This document shows positions 1-6,557 of a stretch of DNA of 15,000 bases, in pieces. The DNA is taken from the NCBI RefSeq assembly GCF_042767895.1, contig NC_091565.1, forward strand, positions 24,547,743 to 24,562,742. The letters run 5' to 3'. The stretch is from Penaeus vannamei. Lineage: Eukaryota; Arthropoda; Malacostraca; Decapoda; Penaeidae. Position 1 is the first letter of the stretch, and each line of letters opens with the position of its first letter. The translations under genes and the position numbers were made by a program. The notes beneath the pieces are model-generated. The model worked only from the letters and a program-made list of their open reading frames with translations. It did not search any database and was not told the DNA's origin.

Positions 1-364
1 CATAGCATGTACTCACGTGGTTTTGTAGCCTTGTTCTTCATATCGCGATGGTTTGTTGGTGAGCGGTCTTGGTTTCTTTGGAGTTTTGCTTTCGGTTTCA
101 AGCCAAAAGGTTGAAACTACCACCGCAGCCACCAGACTATGAGGTATTAACAACCCTTCTTAATAGTGTAGTTGAATTACAGGTGGTGTCAGTGATACAC
201 TTAGTGGCTTCAGTCTTTATTGAAGAGAACATGATATGAGAAACTACGATATGCAGGCGCGGGTGAGAGGTCACTCCCAGTCACAGGAAAGGTTGCTGAA
301 GGTGTGAGTGTGTGAGCAGGCCCCACACCCTGCTTGGGCGGGTGACCATGAAAGAATGTGCTTT
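1..364. other. Unassigned non-coding stretch
   Basis: No reading frame of credible length or recognisable domain is seen on either strand. The sequence is of mixed composition without simple repeats. It holds one isolated AGGTCA nuclear-receptor half-site at 268-273 and an inverted half-site (TGACC) at 343-347. I see no other structure and cannot say whether it is host flank or part of an unrecognised repeat. Confidence 0.5.
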
Positions 365-420
365 AGGTCAACTGAGGTCAGCTTGGGGGAGGTAGCGAGG
401 GTACGCACTTGGTATAAATA
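365..420 (+). promoter_or_regulatory. Candidate promoter-like cluster: DR4 half-sites plus TATA-like box
   Basis: Two exact AGGTCA half-sites (365-370 and 375-380) are separated by four bases, forming a DR4 direct repeat of the type bound by nuclear-receptor heterodimers in animals. TATAAATA follows at 413-420. The spacing would suit a Pol II core promoter with an upstream enhancer. The DNA directly downstream is a 26-bp minisatellite rather than a recognisable gene, so function is speculative. Short motifs like these also occur by chance. Confidence 0.2.
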
Positions 421-450
421 TGGACACACGTGGGAACTGCAAGGTTCACT

Positions 451-678
451 ATGCAGTATTGCACTCTATATGCAGTATGCTGTATTGCACCCTATATGCA
501 GTATGCTGTATTGCACCCTATATGCAGTATGCTGTATTGCACCCTATATGCAGTATGCTGTATTGCACCCTATATGCAGTATGCTGTATTGCACCCTATA
601 TGCAGTATGCTGTATTGCACCCTATATGCAGCATGCTGTATTGCACCCTATATGCAGTATGCTGTATTGCACCCTATA
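451..678 (+). repeat. 26-bp tandem repeat (minisatellite), eight full units
   Basis: Eight complete 26-bp units start at 468, 494, 520, 546, 572, 598, 624 and 650. They are preceded by a shortened copy from about 451 that lacks about 7 bases. Each unit runs ATATGCAG, TATGCTG, TATTGCAC, CCT. The units are almost identical; one substitution (T to C at 632) marks the seventh. Because 26 is not a multiple of three, translation repeats every 78 bases. The + strand has no stop codon in any of its three frames, so long open frames here are a by-product of the repeat and not evidence of a gene. Near identity implies recent amplification or homogenisation. Confidence 0.95.
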
Positions 679-704
679 CCTCCCCCCCTCCCCTCCTTCT
701 CCTG

Positions 705-840
705 TGTGCTATGATGGCGCAGCGGTAACGTGCTGGTGCCATTTCTTGCACACAGGGGGAGATTTGGGCAAAATAAAACAGTATGCCACAGCAAAGAATC
801 CATTGTAACAAATGGAATTAAAACAAATCTTAATCTAAAA
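705..840 (+). mobile_element. tRNA-type SINE with LINE-like 3' tail (degenerate)
   Basis: The head contains TGGCGCAGCGG (715-725), a good match to the Pol III A box (TRGYNNANNGG) of tRNA-derived SINEs. A convincing B box is not visible; the region near 757-770 is degenerate. The 3' end carries CCATTGTAACAAATGG (800-815), which differs by one base from CCATTGTAACACATGG at 4754-4769 near the end of LINE A. Both are then followed by an AAT/AAA-rich run and a TCC-rich tract. This is the classical design of a SINE that borrows the 3' recognition end of a partner LINE. The element lies between TCC-rich stretches (681-703 and 845-925). An alternative is a chance A-box match in a deleted LINE end. 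Confidence 0.5.
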
Positions 841-925
841 ATCCTTTCCCTCCCCTCTTCCTCTTCCCCTCTCCCCTTCTCCTCCTCTTCTTCCTCTTCC
901 TCTTCCCCTCCTCCTCCTCTTCCTG
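841..925 (+). repeat. TCC/TTCC-rich polypyrimidine microsatellite
   Basis: From about 845 to 925 the + strand is almost pure C and T, with TCC, TTCC and TCTTCC motifs. A related tract lies at about 681-703, on the other side of the SINE, and another at 4796-4890, beyond the 3' end of LINE A. The simplest reading is one TCC-rich microsatellite into which the SINE and LINE A were inserted. Independent expansion at each retroelement tail is the alternative. Confidence 0.85.
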
Positions 926-1034
926 AACAATCAATCTATCAAATCGACAATGTATTAATAGTGCTGAATACCATCTTATGCTTTGTTGCCACGAAAAAAG
1001 CGTGGGCTAGATTGCTTCTCTGTGATCAGATTAA

Positions 1035-1905
1035 CTATTTGGTCCGGAAGAGATTGAAAAGGTCCATGATATCGTAATCAACCTCTCAGAGTCTAGGAAA
1101 CCTAGAAACACAACTCGAGACACGAAGAAAATTATTAACATTATTGTTCACACAATGATCGACCACTATGTTAATAGAGAAAATCTGGTGTTCGCAACAA
1201 CAACTAACATTCCAACCACGGACTGGACGCCGCTGAAAAAGACAGGTATTTTTTACTCCTTTTGTTAAGTTCTTCCAAAAGACTAAACATCAGGAAACAC
1301 AGACACACCTAGAACCTTCTTCAACAAACAGTTTGTTGGAAAACAAAATAGATTTGCTAATAGGAATGTTCTCCGAACAACAGGCGACGCTCAACAAACT
1401 GATAAATCAGAAGGAATTCCCGTCCGACCTCCCTTCTCCTGTCTTAGACCAATCCACCTACCAATCTTTCCCATTTGCTTCTCCTCCCCCTATCAGAATG
1501 CCCTCTACCCCTACCCAAGAACCACCCTCCACACCCTCCCTGCCTGATGAACCCATGGCTAGCGACCCCCCAGCTCCCTTCCCCTACCGCCTATCCCACA
1601 CCCCGACAAGCGACAAAACCATTAGCAGGAGCTGATCGACCAGACACAGTGTTCCTATATATCACAAGCTCCCATCTAGATAAAAATGAAAAAGACATGA
1701 AGATCATCTATCGGACAATTTTGAAAATATATCAAGTGTAAAAGCACACAAAACCGTGATGGCACATAATTACTACACCAGTTTCACGGTAACAGTACGA
1801 GGCCGAGAAATAATGCCCGAACTATTTTTAGACTCGGATGCCTTCCCAAGGAATGTCAAAGTGTTCCTCAACAGAAACAAGTACAATCGTGATCAAAGAG
1901 TTTGA
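1035..1905 (+). pseudogene. LINE A ORF1 remnant
   Basis: Open segments in changing frames follow one another without gaps. The first (1035-1268) is hydrophilic and begins near EEIEKVHDIVINLS. After a shift near 1240-1270 the next (1261-1635) has a charged, possibly coiled-coil stretch (LLENKIDLLIGMF, then EQQATLNKLINQ) and then a Pro/Ser/Thr-rich part. A third piece in frame 2 (about 1630-1705) contains TVFLYITSSHLDKNEKD. The last, in frame 1 (about 1708-1905), contains YYTSFTVTVRG and FPRNVKVFLNRNKY. At least three indels are therefore needed to explain it. A small first ORF before an APE-RT ORF is usual for these LINEs and probably acts in RNA binding. I see no zinc knuckle. The assignment rests mostly on position; the protein itself is not one I recognise. 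Confidence 0.6.
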
Positions 1906-1985
1906 CAAGGCAATGCCCTCAGCATGTTCCACTGTCAAAATAGACCACATTAACGCTGTCTCTCCATGGGCATTTTAATGATATA
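1906..1985 (+). other. LINE A ORF1-ORF2 junction
   Basis: This short stretch between the ORF1 stop (TGA 1903-1905) and the first endonuclease-like codons (GGA ATG at 1986-1991) is open in another frame until near 1975. It may still hold decayed coding sequence of either ORF. No regulatory signal is visible. Confidence 0.4.
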
Positions 1986-2629
1986 GGAATGGAGAGAGAT
2001 CTCGACATACTATGTATTAATGAAACGGCTTCACCAACATATGTCAAATGCATTCATTAATATTCCAAATTTCAATGTTTATAGATGCGATGCAGGACGT
2101 GGGGGAGGAGTTTGCTTTTACGTACGTGACACTTTCGAAACAAACGAGATATCCACTACAATTGCTAAGAGTGCAGATGTGGAGGATATCTGGGTTAATG
2201 TACAATGTAATATGATTCCATCTTTCATTGTAGGCGCGATCTATAGGCATCCTCATGGTTCCTCTGAATGGATTATTTAGAAAAAGTTTTTAGAGAAATG
2301 TCATTGAAAAAGAAACCTCTTTTCACACTTGGTGATCTAAATGATGATTTAAACAAGCCAAATTCAAAATTAACTAAGATGATTAATAAAAACAAATTTG
2401 AACAACTGGTAAATAAACCTACAAGAATCACAGAAAATACTTCGTCATTAATTGTAATTATAACAAACAGAGCTAACATTGTCCTCCACACAGACGTCAC
2501 TCCATGCCATGTTACCGACCACGAACTCATAACGGTGACACTAAATATAAAGAAGTCAAAACGACCACCAATAACAAAAAGCTTTCGTGAATTAGCCATT
2601 TATGATTCTCAATTATATGTCAACTCATA
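1986..2629 (+). pseudogene. LINE A ORF2, AP-like endonuclease domain (frameshifted)
   Basis: The APE domain nicks target DNA to prime reverse transcription. It starts with ERDLDILCINET (1992-2027; its Glu is the expected metal ligand), shifts frame near 2020, then continues through GGGVCFYVRD and VGAIYRHPHG (2020-2280). After another shift near 2265 it reads KPLFTLGDLNDDL and ends with HVTDHELI (2268-2630). The core Asp/Asn of GDFN is retained in GDLN (2331-2342, Phe to Leu), and the Asp-His pair of SDH is retained as TDH (2517-2522). Two frameshifts break the frame. It is followed by the usual Lys-rich linker toward the RT. Family identity is clear, activity is not expected. Confidence 0.85.
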
Positions 2630-3089
2630 ATAGCCAGAGAATCATCTCTTTTACAAATTTTGCAAACATAACGTAGACAAGCAGGTAAATGTGTTCACGG
2701 AAGTGATCAATGATAGTATAAATGCCATCGCCCCATTGTTACAAAAATCATTAAACGTCTTCCGGCCCCTTGGATAACTACGGCATCAAGAAAGCCATAA
2801 CAGATAGAAATAATGTGCACAACGCTCTCAAAAATAACAGTTACGACATGACACGAAGAGAAATGTGAAATCGCTAATACAAGAATCCAAAACTGATTAT
2901 TTTAGAAATAGATTAGCAAATTGTAAAAAAGATTCAGCTAAAACATGGAAGATTTTAAAAACACTTGTACCAAACAAAAATCATAAAGATAATCTAAACA
3001 CCAAAATTAGTGCAATTGAATTTCATGAGTTCGCTAAAATTGGATTTTCCACACATTGAACAAACAAACACTTCCATATCTAAACAAAA
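2630..3089 (+). pseudogene. LINE A ORF2, linker between endonuclease and RT
   Basis: The stretch reads in shifting frames as a basic linker typical of LINE ORF2. The clearest part (2865-3050) contains VKSLIQESKTDYFRNRLANC and KTWKILKTLVPNK, the common pattern of basic residues, YF and a W before the RT. Stops and shifts occur near 2629, 2790 and 2865. It joins the APE part to the RT part in the same orientation, supporting a single decayed ORF. Confidence 0.65.
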
Positions 3090-4026
3090 TACAGTTATAA
3101 TAAGGCCCTCAGCCAATAGTTTCAGACCACAACCTGTTCAGATAGAAACCGTAATCCTGACAATAAAACACCTGCGTGAAACGAATGCTGTGGGAGTGGA
3201 TGGCATTGCTCTTCGCTTTCTCAGAGACAGCCTACCTGCTGTGGCGTATTATTTAACGGTTATCATTAATACATCTTTGGTCACCGGTGACTTCCCATCG
3301 CTTTGGAAGCATGGCGTAATAACACCAGTTTTCAAATCTGGCGACAAAGACGGTTAATAATTGTCGCCCTATTACCATACTTCCTATATTGTCGAAGGTT
3401 CTCGAAAAAATCGTAGCAGACCAACTGACATTTCTAGAGACACATGACCTACTATCTAGAACATAGCATGGCTTCAGAAGTAAGCTGTCTACTGAAACAG
3501 CATTATTGCAGATTGCAAATAATATTTATGAGAATATAGACAACAACCGTATAAACCTGCTTACATTGTGCGACTTATCAAAGGCCTTTGATAGTGTCAG
3601 TTACGAAATCACAAAATTGACACATATTGGTTCAGAAGTTATCTAAGTAATAGAACCCAATCAGTCAAAATTCGCGAGAATATATCAGAAAAACAGAGAG
3701 TATCCTTTGGTGTTCCACAAGGATCTAAACTGGCCCAAACCTGTTCATAATATTTGTAAATGATGTAAACCATAACCCAAAATTGCCTTCTTGTTCAATA
3801 CGCTGATGATTCACAATTTTCCATAGTGATTCTGTAAACAACTTAGATACACTGATACAAAAGACCCAGGAGACACTTTCACAAGTAAAAGGATACTTTG
3901 ACACAAATGGCCTTAAGATAAATCCAGATAAGACAATGTATCTTCATAGGTAGTCGCCAGAACATCGCCAGAATTCCTGTAAACACGATCATAAGATTTG
4001 AAGACAGCTACATAAGACCAATCACT

Positions 4027-4070
<44 letters not shown>
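3090..4070 (+). pseudogene. LINE A ORF2, reverse transcriptase domain (multiple stops and frameshifts)
   Basis: RT motifs appear in correct order. The finger region has VGVDGIALRFLRDSLP and WKHGVITPVFKSGDKDG (to 3357). Next, after a shift, comes RPITILPILSKVLEKI. A TAG at 3464-3466 falls where Gln normally stands before HGF. Motif A is LCDLSKAFD, with its catalytic Asp codon at 3572-3574. Motif B is FGVPQGS (3706-3726) and motif C is YADD (3799-3810, both Asp intact). GLKINPDK follows near 3910. Thus the catalytic residues survive although the frame is broken at several points. A run of 38 A (4032-4069) sits in the coding strand just before LGVIDRF. The enzyme would have copied the LINE RNA, and probably the SINE RNA, at the nicked target. 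Confidence 0.88.
4032..4069 (+). repeat. A38 homopolymer inside LINE A RT
   Basis: Thirty-eight consecutive A residues interrupt the RT reading frame between ITFVK and LGVIDR. In related proteins this point is a short FL/K-containing segment, so expansion of an AAA-rich Lys codon run is a plausible origin. Insertion of a poly(A)-tailed fragment is less likely because nothing else separates the flanking coding segments. Confidence 0.95.
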
Positions 4071-4071
<1 letters not shown>

Positions 4072-4500
4072 AGGCGTAATTGACAGATTCATGACATTCG
4101 AGAACCACCTCGATAACATCCACAGAAAAGTAATGGGCACACTAATTTACCTGTCATATCAAGAATATAATCCCTGCTGAAACTAGAATATCTGTTATAC
4201 AAACAAGTTCTCAGAATAATTAATATATGGGGTACAACAAAGGTCAAATTCAGAAAATTCAAAAATTGCAAAACTTTGCTGCCAGGGTAGCACTTGGGAA
4301 CGTAAAGAAGTATGACCACATTACCCCACACATAAACAAACTAAGTTGGCTAAAAGTACATCACAAATGCAGCTGTGATACTTGCATACTGATTCACAAA
4401 ATGATCCACGGTTTTTATCCAAAATGGTTTTTAACTTCCAACTCTGGGCAACACAACCTGTGTCCAAACAAGACAAGGCAACTCCCTATATGTTAAAAGA
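4071..4500 (+). pseudogene. LINE A ORF2, C-terminal region
   Basis: After the A run the frame reads LGVIDRFMTFENHL and NIHRKVMGTLIYL. Then, after shifts near 4180-4230, it reads QKIQKLQNFAARVALGN and LSWLKVHHKCSCDTCI, followed by HKMIHGFYPKW (4227-4496). This is the familiar C-terminal pattern of CR1/L2/Jockey-group ORF2 proteins: a basic LQN-AAR segment, a hydrophobic LxWLxV segment, then HGxxPKW. Beyond 4496 a decayed end (about 4500-4620) still shows the end pattern (THDREPTALxYQKH, then FKRKLK-like) in other frames. No RNase H or restriction-like endonuclease is visible. Confidence 0.7.
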
Positions 4501-4619
4501 TCACGTGCAGACATTGGGGCACGACAGACACTAACACGTGGACCCATGATAGGGAACCAACTGCCTTATGATATCAGAAACATTCAAAACTCAAATACAT
4601 TCAAAAGGAAATTAAAGTA

Positions 4620-4795
4620 ACATCTATTAAATCACCAATGACATCAGGTTTCTAAATATAAGAATAAACAAGATTTATATGTACCACCATTGATCCTATG
4701 CTTAATTTGTATATATTTGTACTGTAACATCACTATGTATATAATAAAAATAACCATTGTAACACATGGAATAAAGTATTTTGAATTTGAATTCC
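4620..4795 (+). other. LINE A 3' UTR and terminal hairpin tail
   Basis: AT-rich non-coding DNA ends in CCATTGTAACACATGG (4754-4769), able to form a small stem-loop (CCAT with ATGG). It is followed by AATAAAG and TTGAATTTGAAT, a short repeated end as seen in many non-LTR elements. The stem-loop closely matches the tail of the SINE at 800-815. The AATAAA at 4770-4775 may also act as a polyadenylation signal. Here RT would recognise its template RNA. Confidence 0.6.
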
Positions 4796-4890
4796 TCCCC
4801 TTCCTCCTTTTCCTCCTCCTCCCCCTTCCTCCACCTCCTCCTCCTCATCCCCCTCCTCCTCCTCCTCTTCCTTCCCTTCCTCCTCTCGTT
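4796..4890 (+). repeat. (TCC)n/(CCT)n microsatellite at LINE A 3' end
   Basis: The + strand is nearly pure pyrimidine from 4796 to about 4890, mostly TCC and CTC triplets with occasional A. It directly follows the LINE A tail and resembles the tract at 841-925 that precedes LINE A. Confidence 0.92.
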
Positions 4891-4910
4891 GCATTATATA
4901 TATACTTGCA

Positions 4911-4933
4911 TACACACACACACACACACACAC

Positions 4934-4995
<62 letters not shown>
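4911..4995 (+). repeat. Compound (CA)n-(CATA)n-(TA)n microsatellite
   Basis: CA dinucleotides (about 4912-4934) pass into CATA repeats (about 4934-4947) and then a pure TA run (to about 4995). Alternating purine-pyrimidine DNA of this kind can adopt Z or cruciform structures and is highly mutable. Open frames here are artefacts. Confidence 0.95.
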
Positions 4996-4998
<3 letters not shown>

Positions 4999-5046
4999 TA
5001 ACATAAGAACACTCACACGTTCATACTGTATATATATAAATACATA

Positions 5047-5075
5047 CGCAAACACACACACACACAAACACACAC
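5047..5075 (+). repeat. (CA)n microsatellite, interrupted
   Basis: A second CA-rich stretch with two AAA interruptions lies shortly after the compound repeat. It is probably part of the same unstable block. Confidence 0.85.
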
Positions 5076-5780
5076 ACTGCCAAGTTCATCTTGGGCCTAT
5101 GTGCATTTTGCCCCTTTTGGGTCTAGCTAAGCTAAGCAAAAGCTAAAGATAGACTGCAGAGTGAGTCTGGAAGAAAACTAAGATAGCACGGGGAAGGGAA
5201 AGATAGAAATTAAGGAAGATTGAGGGTTAAAGTTAGGGGCTTCACCCCCTTTGACTAGGTTTCAGGTTTTAGTTTGCTCGTACCTGCAAACTTCCGGGGC
5301 AAGGTCCCGTGGTCGTTTTCGCAATATTAAGTTTAATAAATATATATGTATATGTACAGGAGTCAGGATTCATGTATTGTCATACATGGATTAATTTAAG
5401 TGATTAAGGTAATGCCTTGTTGCATAATAAGAGTTATATGTGGAACACATTTTTTTTATGTGTGCCTGAGCACCTGATGCCTGTCCAGCAGTACCACATC
5501 TACTGTGCAGGCCCCAGGCGCCCTTCGGCCACAGAACTCCATTACCCTGCATGACTTGCAGAACCCCCAGGAGAAGGCATGCAGTGGAGAGTTTTCTTTT
5601 CTTTTCTTTTTTTCCGTAAATCAATTCCATCTCGCTCGTTTTCTAGATTCCTTCAGCTCGTTGTACGGACGTTGCTACCTTGGTACGCTCCGTCCGCACA
5701 CTCGAACTGCCGAAATCTAGCTCCCGTAGCGAGTTTGTGAATTGATTCGTCCCCATCGACCCCTCGCATCGTGTATCGGT
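5076..5780. other. Unassigned non-coding stretch
   Basis: No open frame here shows a recognisable domain. The stretch contains a small GGGG/CCCC hairpin near 5236-5248, an AT-rich run near 5325-5360, T runs near 5450 and 5590-5612, and a moderately GC-rich patch at 5480-5530. I cannot assign it to a repeat family. Confidence 0.45.
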
Positions 5781-5800
5781 AGACACACACCTGTGTGTCT
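5781..5800. repeat. Short perfect inverted repeat
   Basis: AGACACACA and TGTGTGTCT (9-bp arms) are separated by only CC. As RNA this is a weak hairpin because the loop is too short; as DNA it is a near-perfect palindrome. It might be a protein-binding site or a chance product of CA-rich DNA. Confidence 0.7.
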
Positions 5801-5853
5801 AGCTAGCCTGGACACTGATTGGCCGACGGAGTGACTGGCTCTTCCTCCCCCGC

Positions 5854-5897
5854 GTCTCCTTACATCGCGTATGCTCTAACATACACGGTAAGGAGAC
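5854..5897. repeat. Imperfect 44-bp stem-loop with 10-bp outer stem
   Basis: GTCTCCTTAC (5854-5863) pairs perfectly with GTAAGGAGAC (5888-5897). Inside, GTATG (5869-5873) pairs with CATAC (5880-5884) around a six-base loop. The two stems are separated by small internal bulges. Two nested stems of this length in 44 bases are unlikely to be chance. It may be a structured RNA element or the end of a fold-back transposon; neither is shown. Confidence 0.75.
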
Positions 5898-6236
5898 CTT
5901 TGGGGAGATTCCCGGACAATTTCTCATATTAATTGTTGTTTTGTGTTTTCCCATATTTACTATGTGCAAGTTTAATTACCGATTAGTTGCAATAATATTT
6001 ACATATTTACAATTTTACAGTTTACAAAGTTTCTCAGATACTGTCATCAGACTCGTCTGCCAGTATATGTGGTTGTGCGTTGTGTTGACGAATGCTACGT
6101 CGTGAGTAGAGTGGCATGATTTCTTTGTCTTTTAGTGGCAGGCTTTTTCAGGGGCATACCTGGATCTTATAGGTTCAAGGTTTTTTCGTTCGTTGTCATC
6201 GTGGATGATAAAGACGGACAAGACGATTGGCCCTTG
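5898..6236. other. Unassigned AT-rich non-coding stretch
   Basis: AT-rich DNA with short T runs and no recognisable coding or RNA signal. A small GTCATC/GATGAT inverted repeat lies near 6197-6211. It may belong to the leader of LINE C or to host flank. Confidence 0.4.
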
Positions 6237-6263
6237 GTGTAACTGCTTTGGGTGCAGTTACAC
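6237..6263. repeat. Perfect 10-bp stem hairpin
   Basis: GTGTAACTGC (6237-6246) and GCAGTTACAC (6254-6263) flank the seven-base loop TTTGGGT. Part of the loop (CTGCTTTGGG) is repeated just downstream at about 6269-6278. It is the first of two strong hairpins placed 18 bases apart before the LINE C leader. Confidence 0.85.
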
Positions 6264-6281
6264 AATACCTGCTTTGGGCTA

Positions 6282-6325
6282 GTGCTTTTAATTACAAGCC
6301 TTGATGTGCAAGTAATTAAAAGCAC
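6282..6325. repeat. Perfect 14-bp stem hairpin
   Basis: GTGCTTTTAATTAC (6282-6295) and GTAATTAAAAGCAC (6312-6325) are exact reverse complements around a 16-base loop. It is the longest perfect inverted repeat I found in the window. Short terminal inverted repeats around so small a core could be the collapsed remains of a fold-back or MITE-like element, or a structured leader of LINE C. Confidence 0.88.
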
Positions 6326-6335
6326 GAAGCACAGT

Positions 6336-6557
6336 GGCAGCCAATAGTTTCACTGCGAAGTGTTCGGCCGAACATATAAGGGCTTACGCCCGTTCGGCAG
6401 GGTTCCGACCCCGACCGGCCTTCTCACACAGAGACAGTTGGCTACCCTGTGTGCCTCACCTTTTTTGATACCACTTCCACCCTTTCATCGTCCAGTTAAT
6501 TAGCTCTGCTAGCCTCCCCTCTACCCATCATTCATCACCCTCGCTATGGCGTAACCC
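6336..6557 (+). promoter_or_regulatory. LINE C leader with promoter-like motifs and hairpins
   Basis: The stretch before the gag-like ORF has CCAAT (6341-6345) and a 14-bp palindrome TGTTCGGCCGAACA (6361-6374). These are followed by TATAAG (6375-6380) and the hairpin GGGC-TTAC-GCCC (6380-6391). CACACAG/CTGTGTG arms lie at 6425-6431 and 6447-6453. LINE leaders commonly hold an internal promoter and structured RNA; the motifs fit that role but transcription is not shown. The ORF starts at ATG 6558 after a pyrimidine-rich leader. Confidence 0.45.

Larger units (their letters stand above)
926..4795 (+). mobile_element. LINE A: degenerate non-LTR retrotransposon (CR1/L2/Daphne-like group)
   Basis: A long relic in one orientation carries, in order, an ORF1 remnant (1035-1905), an AP-type endonuclease (1989-2629), a linker, a reverse transcriptase (about 3090-4060), a C-terminal region (to about 4490) and a 3' tail with a small hairpin (4754-4769). 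The order endonuclease-RT and the motifs GDLN, TDH, FGVPQGS and YADD are diagnostic of a non-LTR retrotransposon with an APE domain. Endonuclease phrases such as KPTRIT and RT phrases such as STETAL resemble the CR1/L2/Daphne/Crack assemblage; the exact clade needs a tree. Many frameshifts and stops make it inactive. The 5' limit is set by the end of the TCC tract at 925 and the 3' limit by the start of the next at about 4796, so both ends are approximate by a few tens of bases. Confidence 0.85.

Noticed and set aside
451..678. Repeat array considered as CRISPR
   Set aside because: Units are contiguous with no spacers and no cas genes; the context is eukaryotic.
711..785. Functional tRNA gene
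   Set aside because: Only the A box is good. No anticodon arm, T arm or matching acceptor stem can be built, so a SINE head is more likely.
308..808. Open frames of 90-166 codons through the 26-bp repeat, read as a Cys/Tyr-rich repeat protein
   Set aside because: The unit has no stops in any + frame, so long frames are automatic. All three frames give the same peptide period, and no domain or signal is present outside the repeat.
2044..2599. Hydrophobic - strand frames within LINE A
   Set aside because: They are antisense shadows of the endonuclease coding sequence.
4690..5146. Frames through the TCC, CA and TA microsatellites
   Set aside because: Peptides are pure low-complexity (Pro/Leu, Thr/His, Ile/Tyr) produced by simple repeats.
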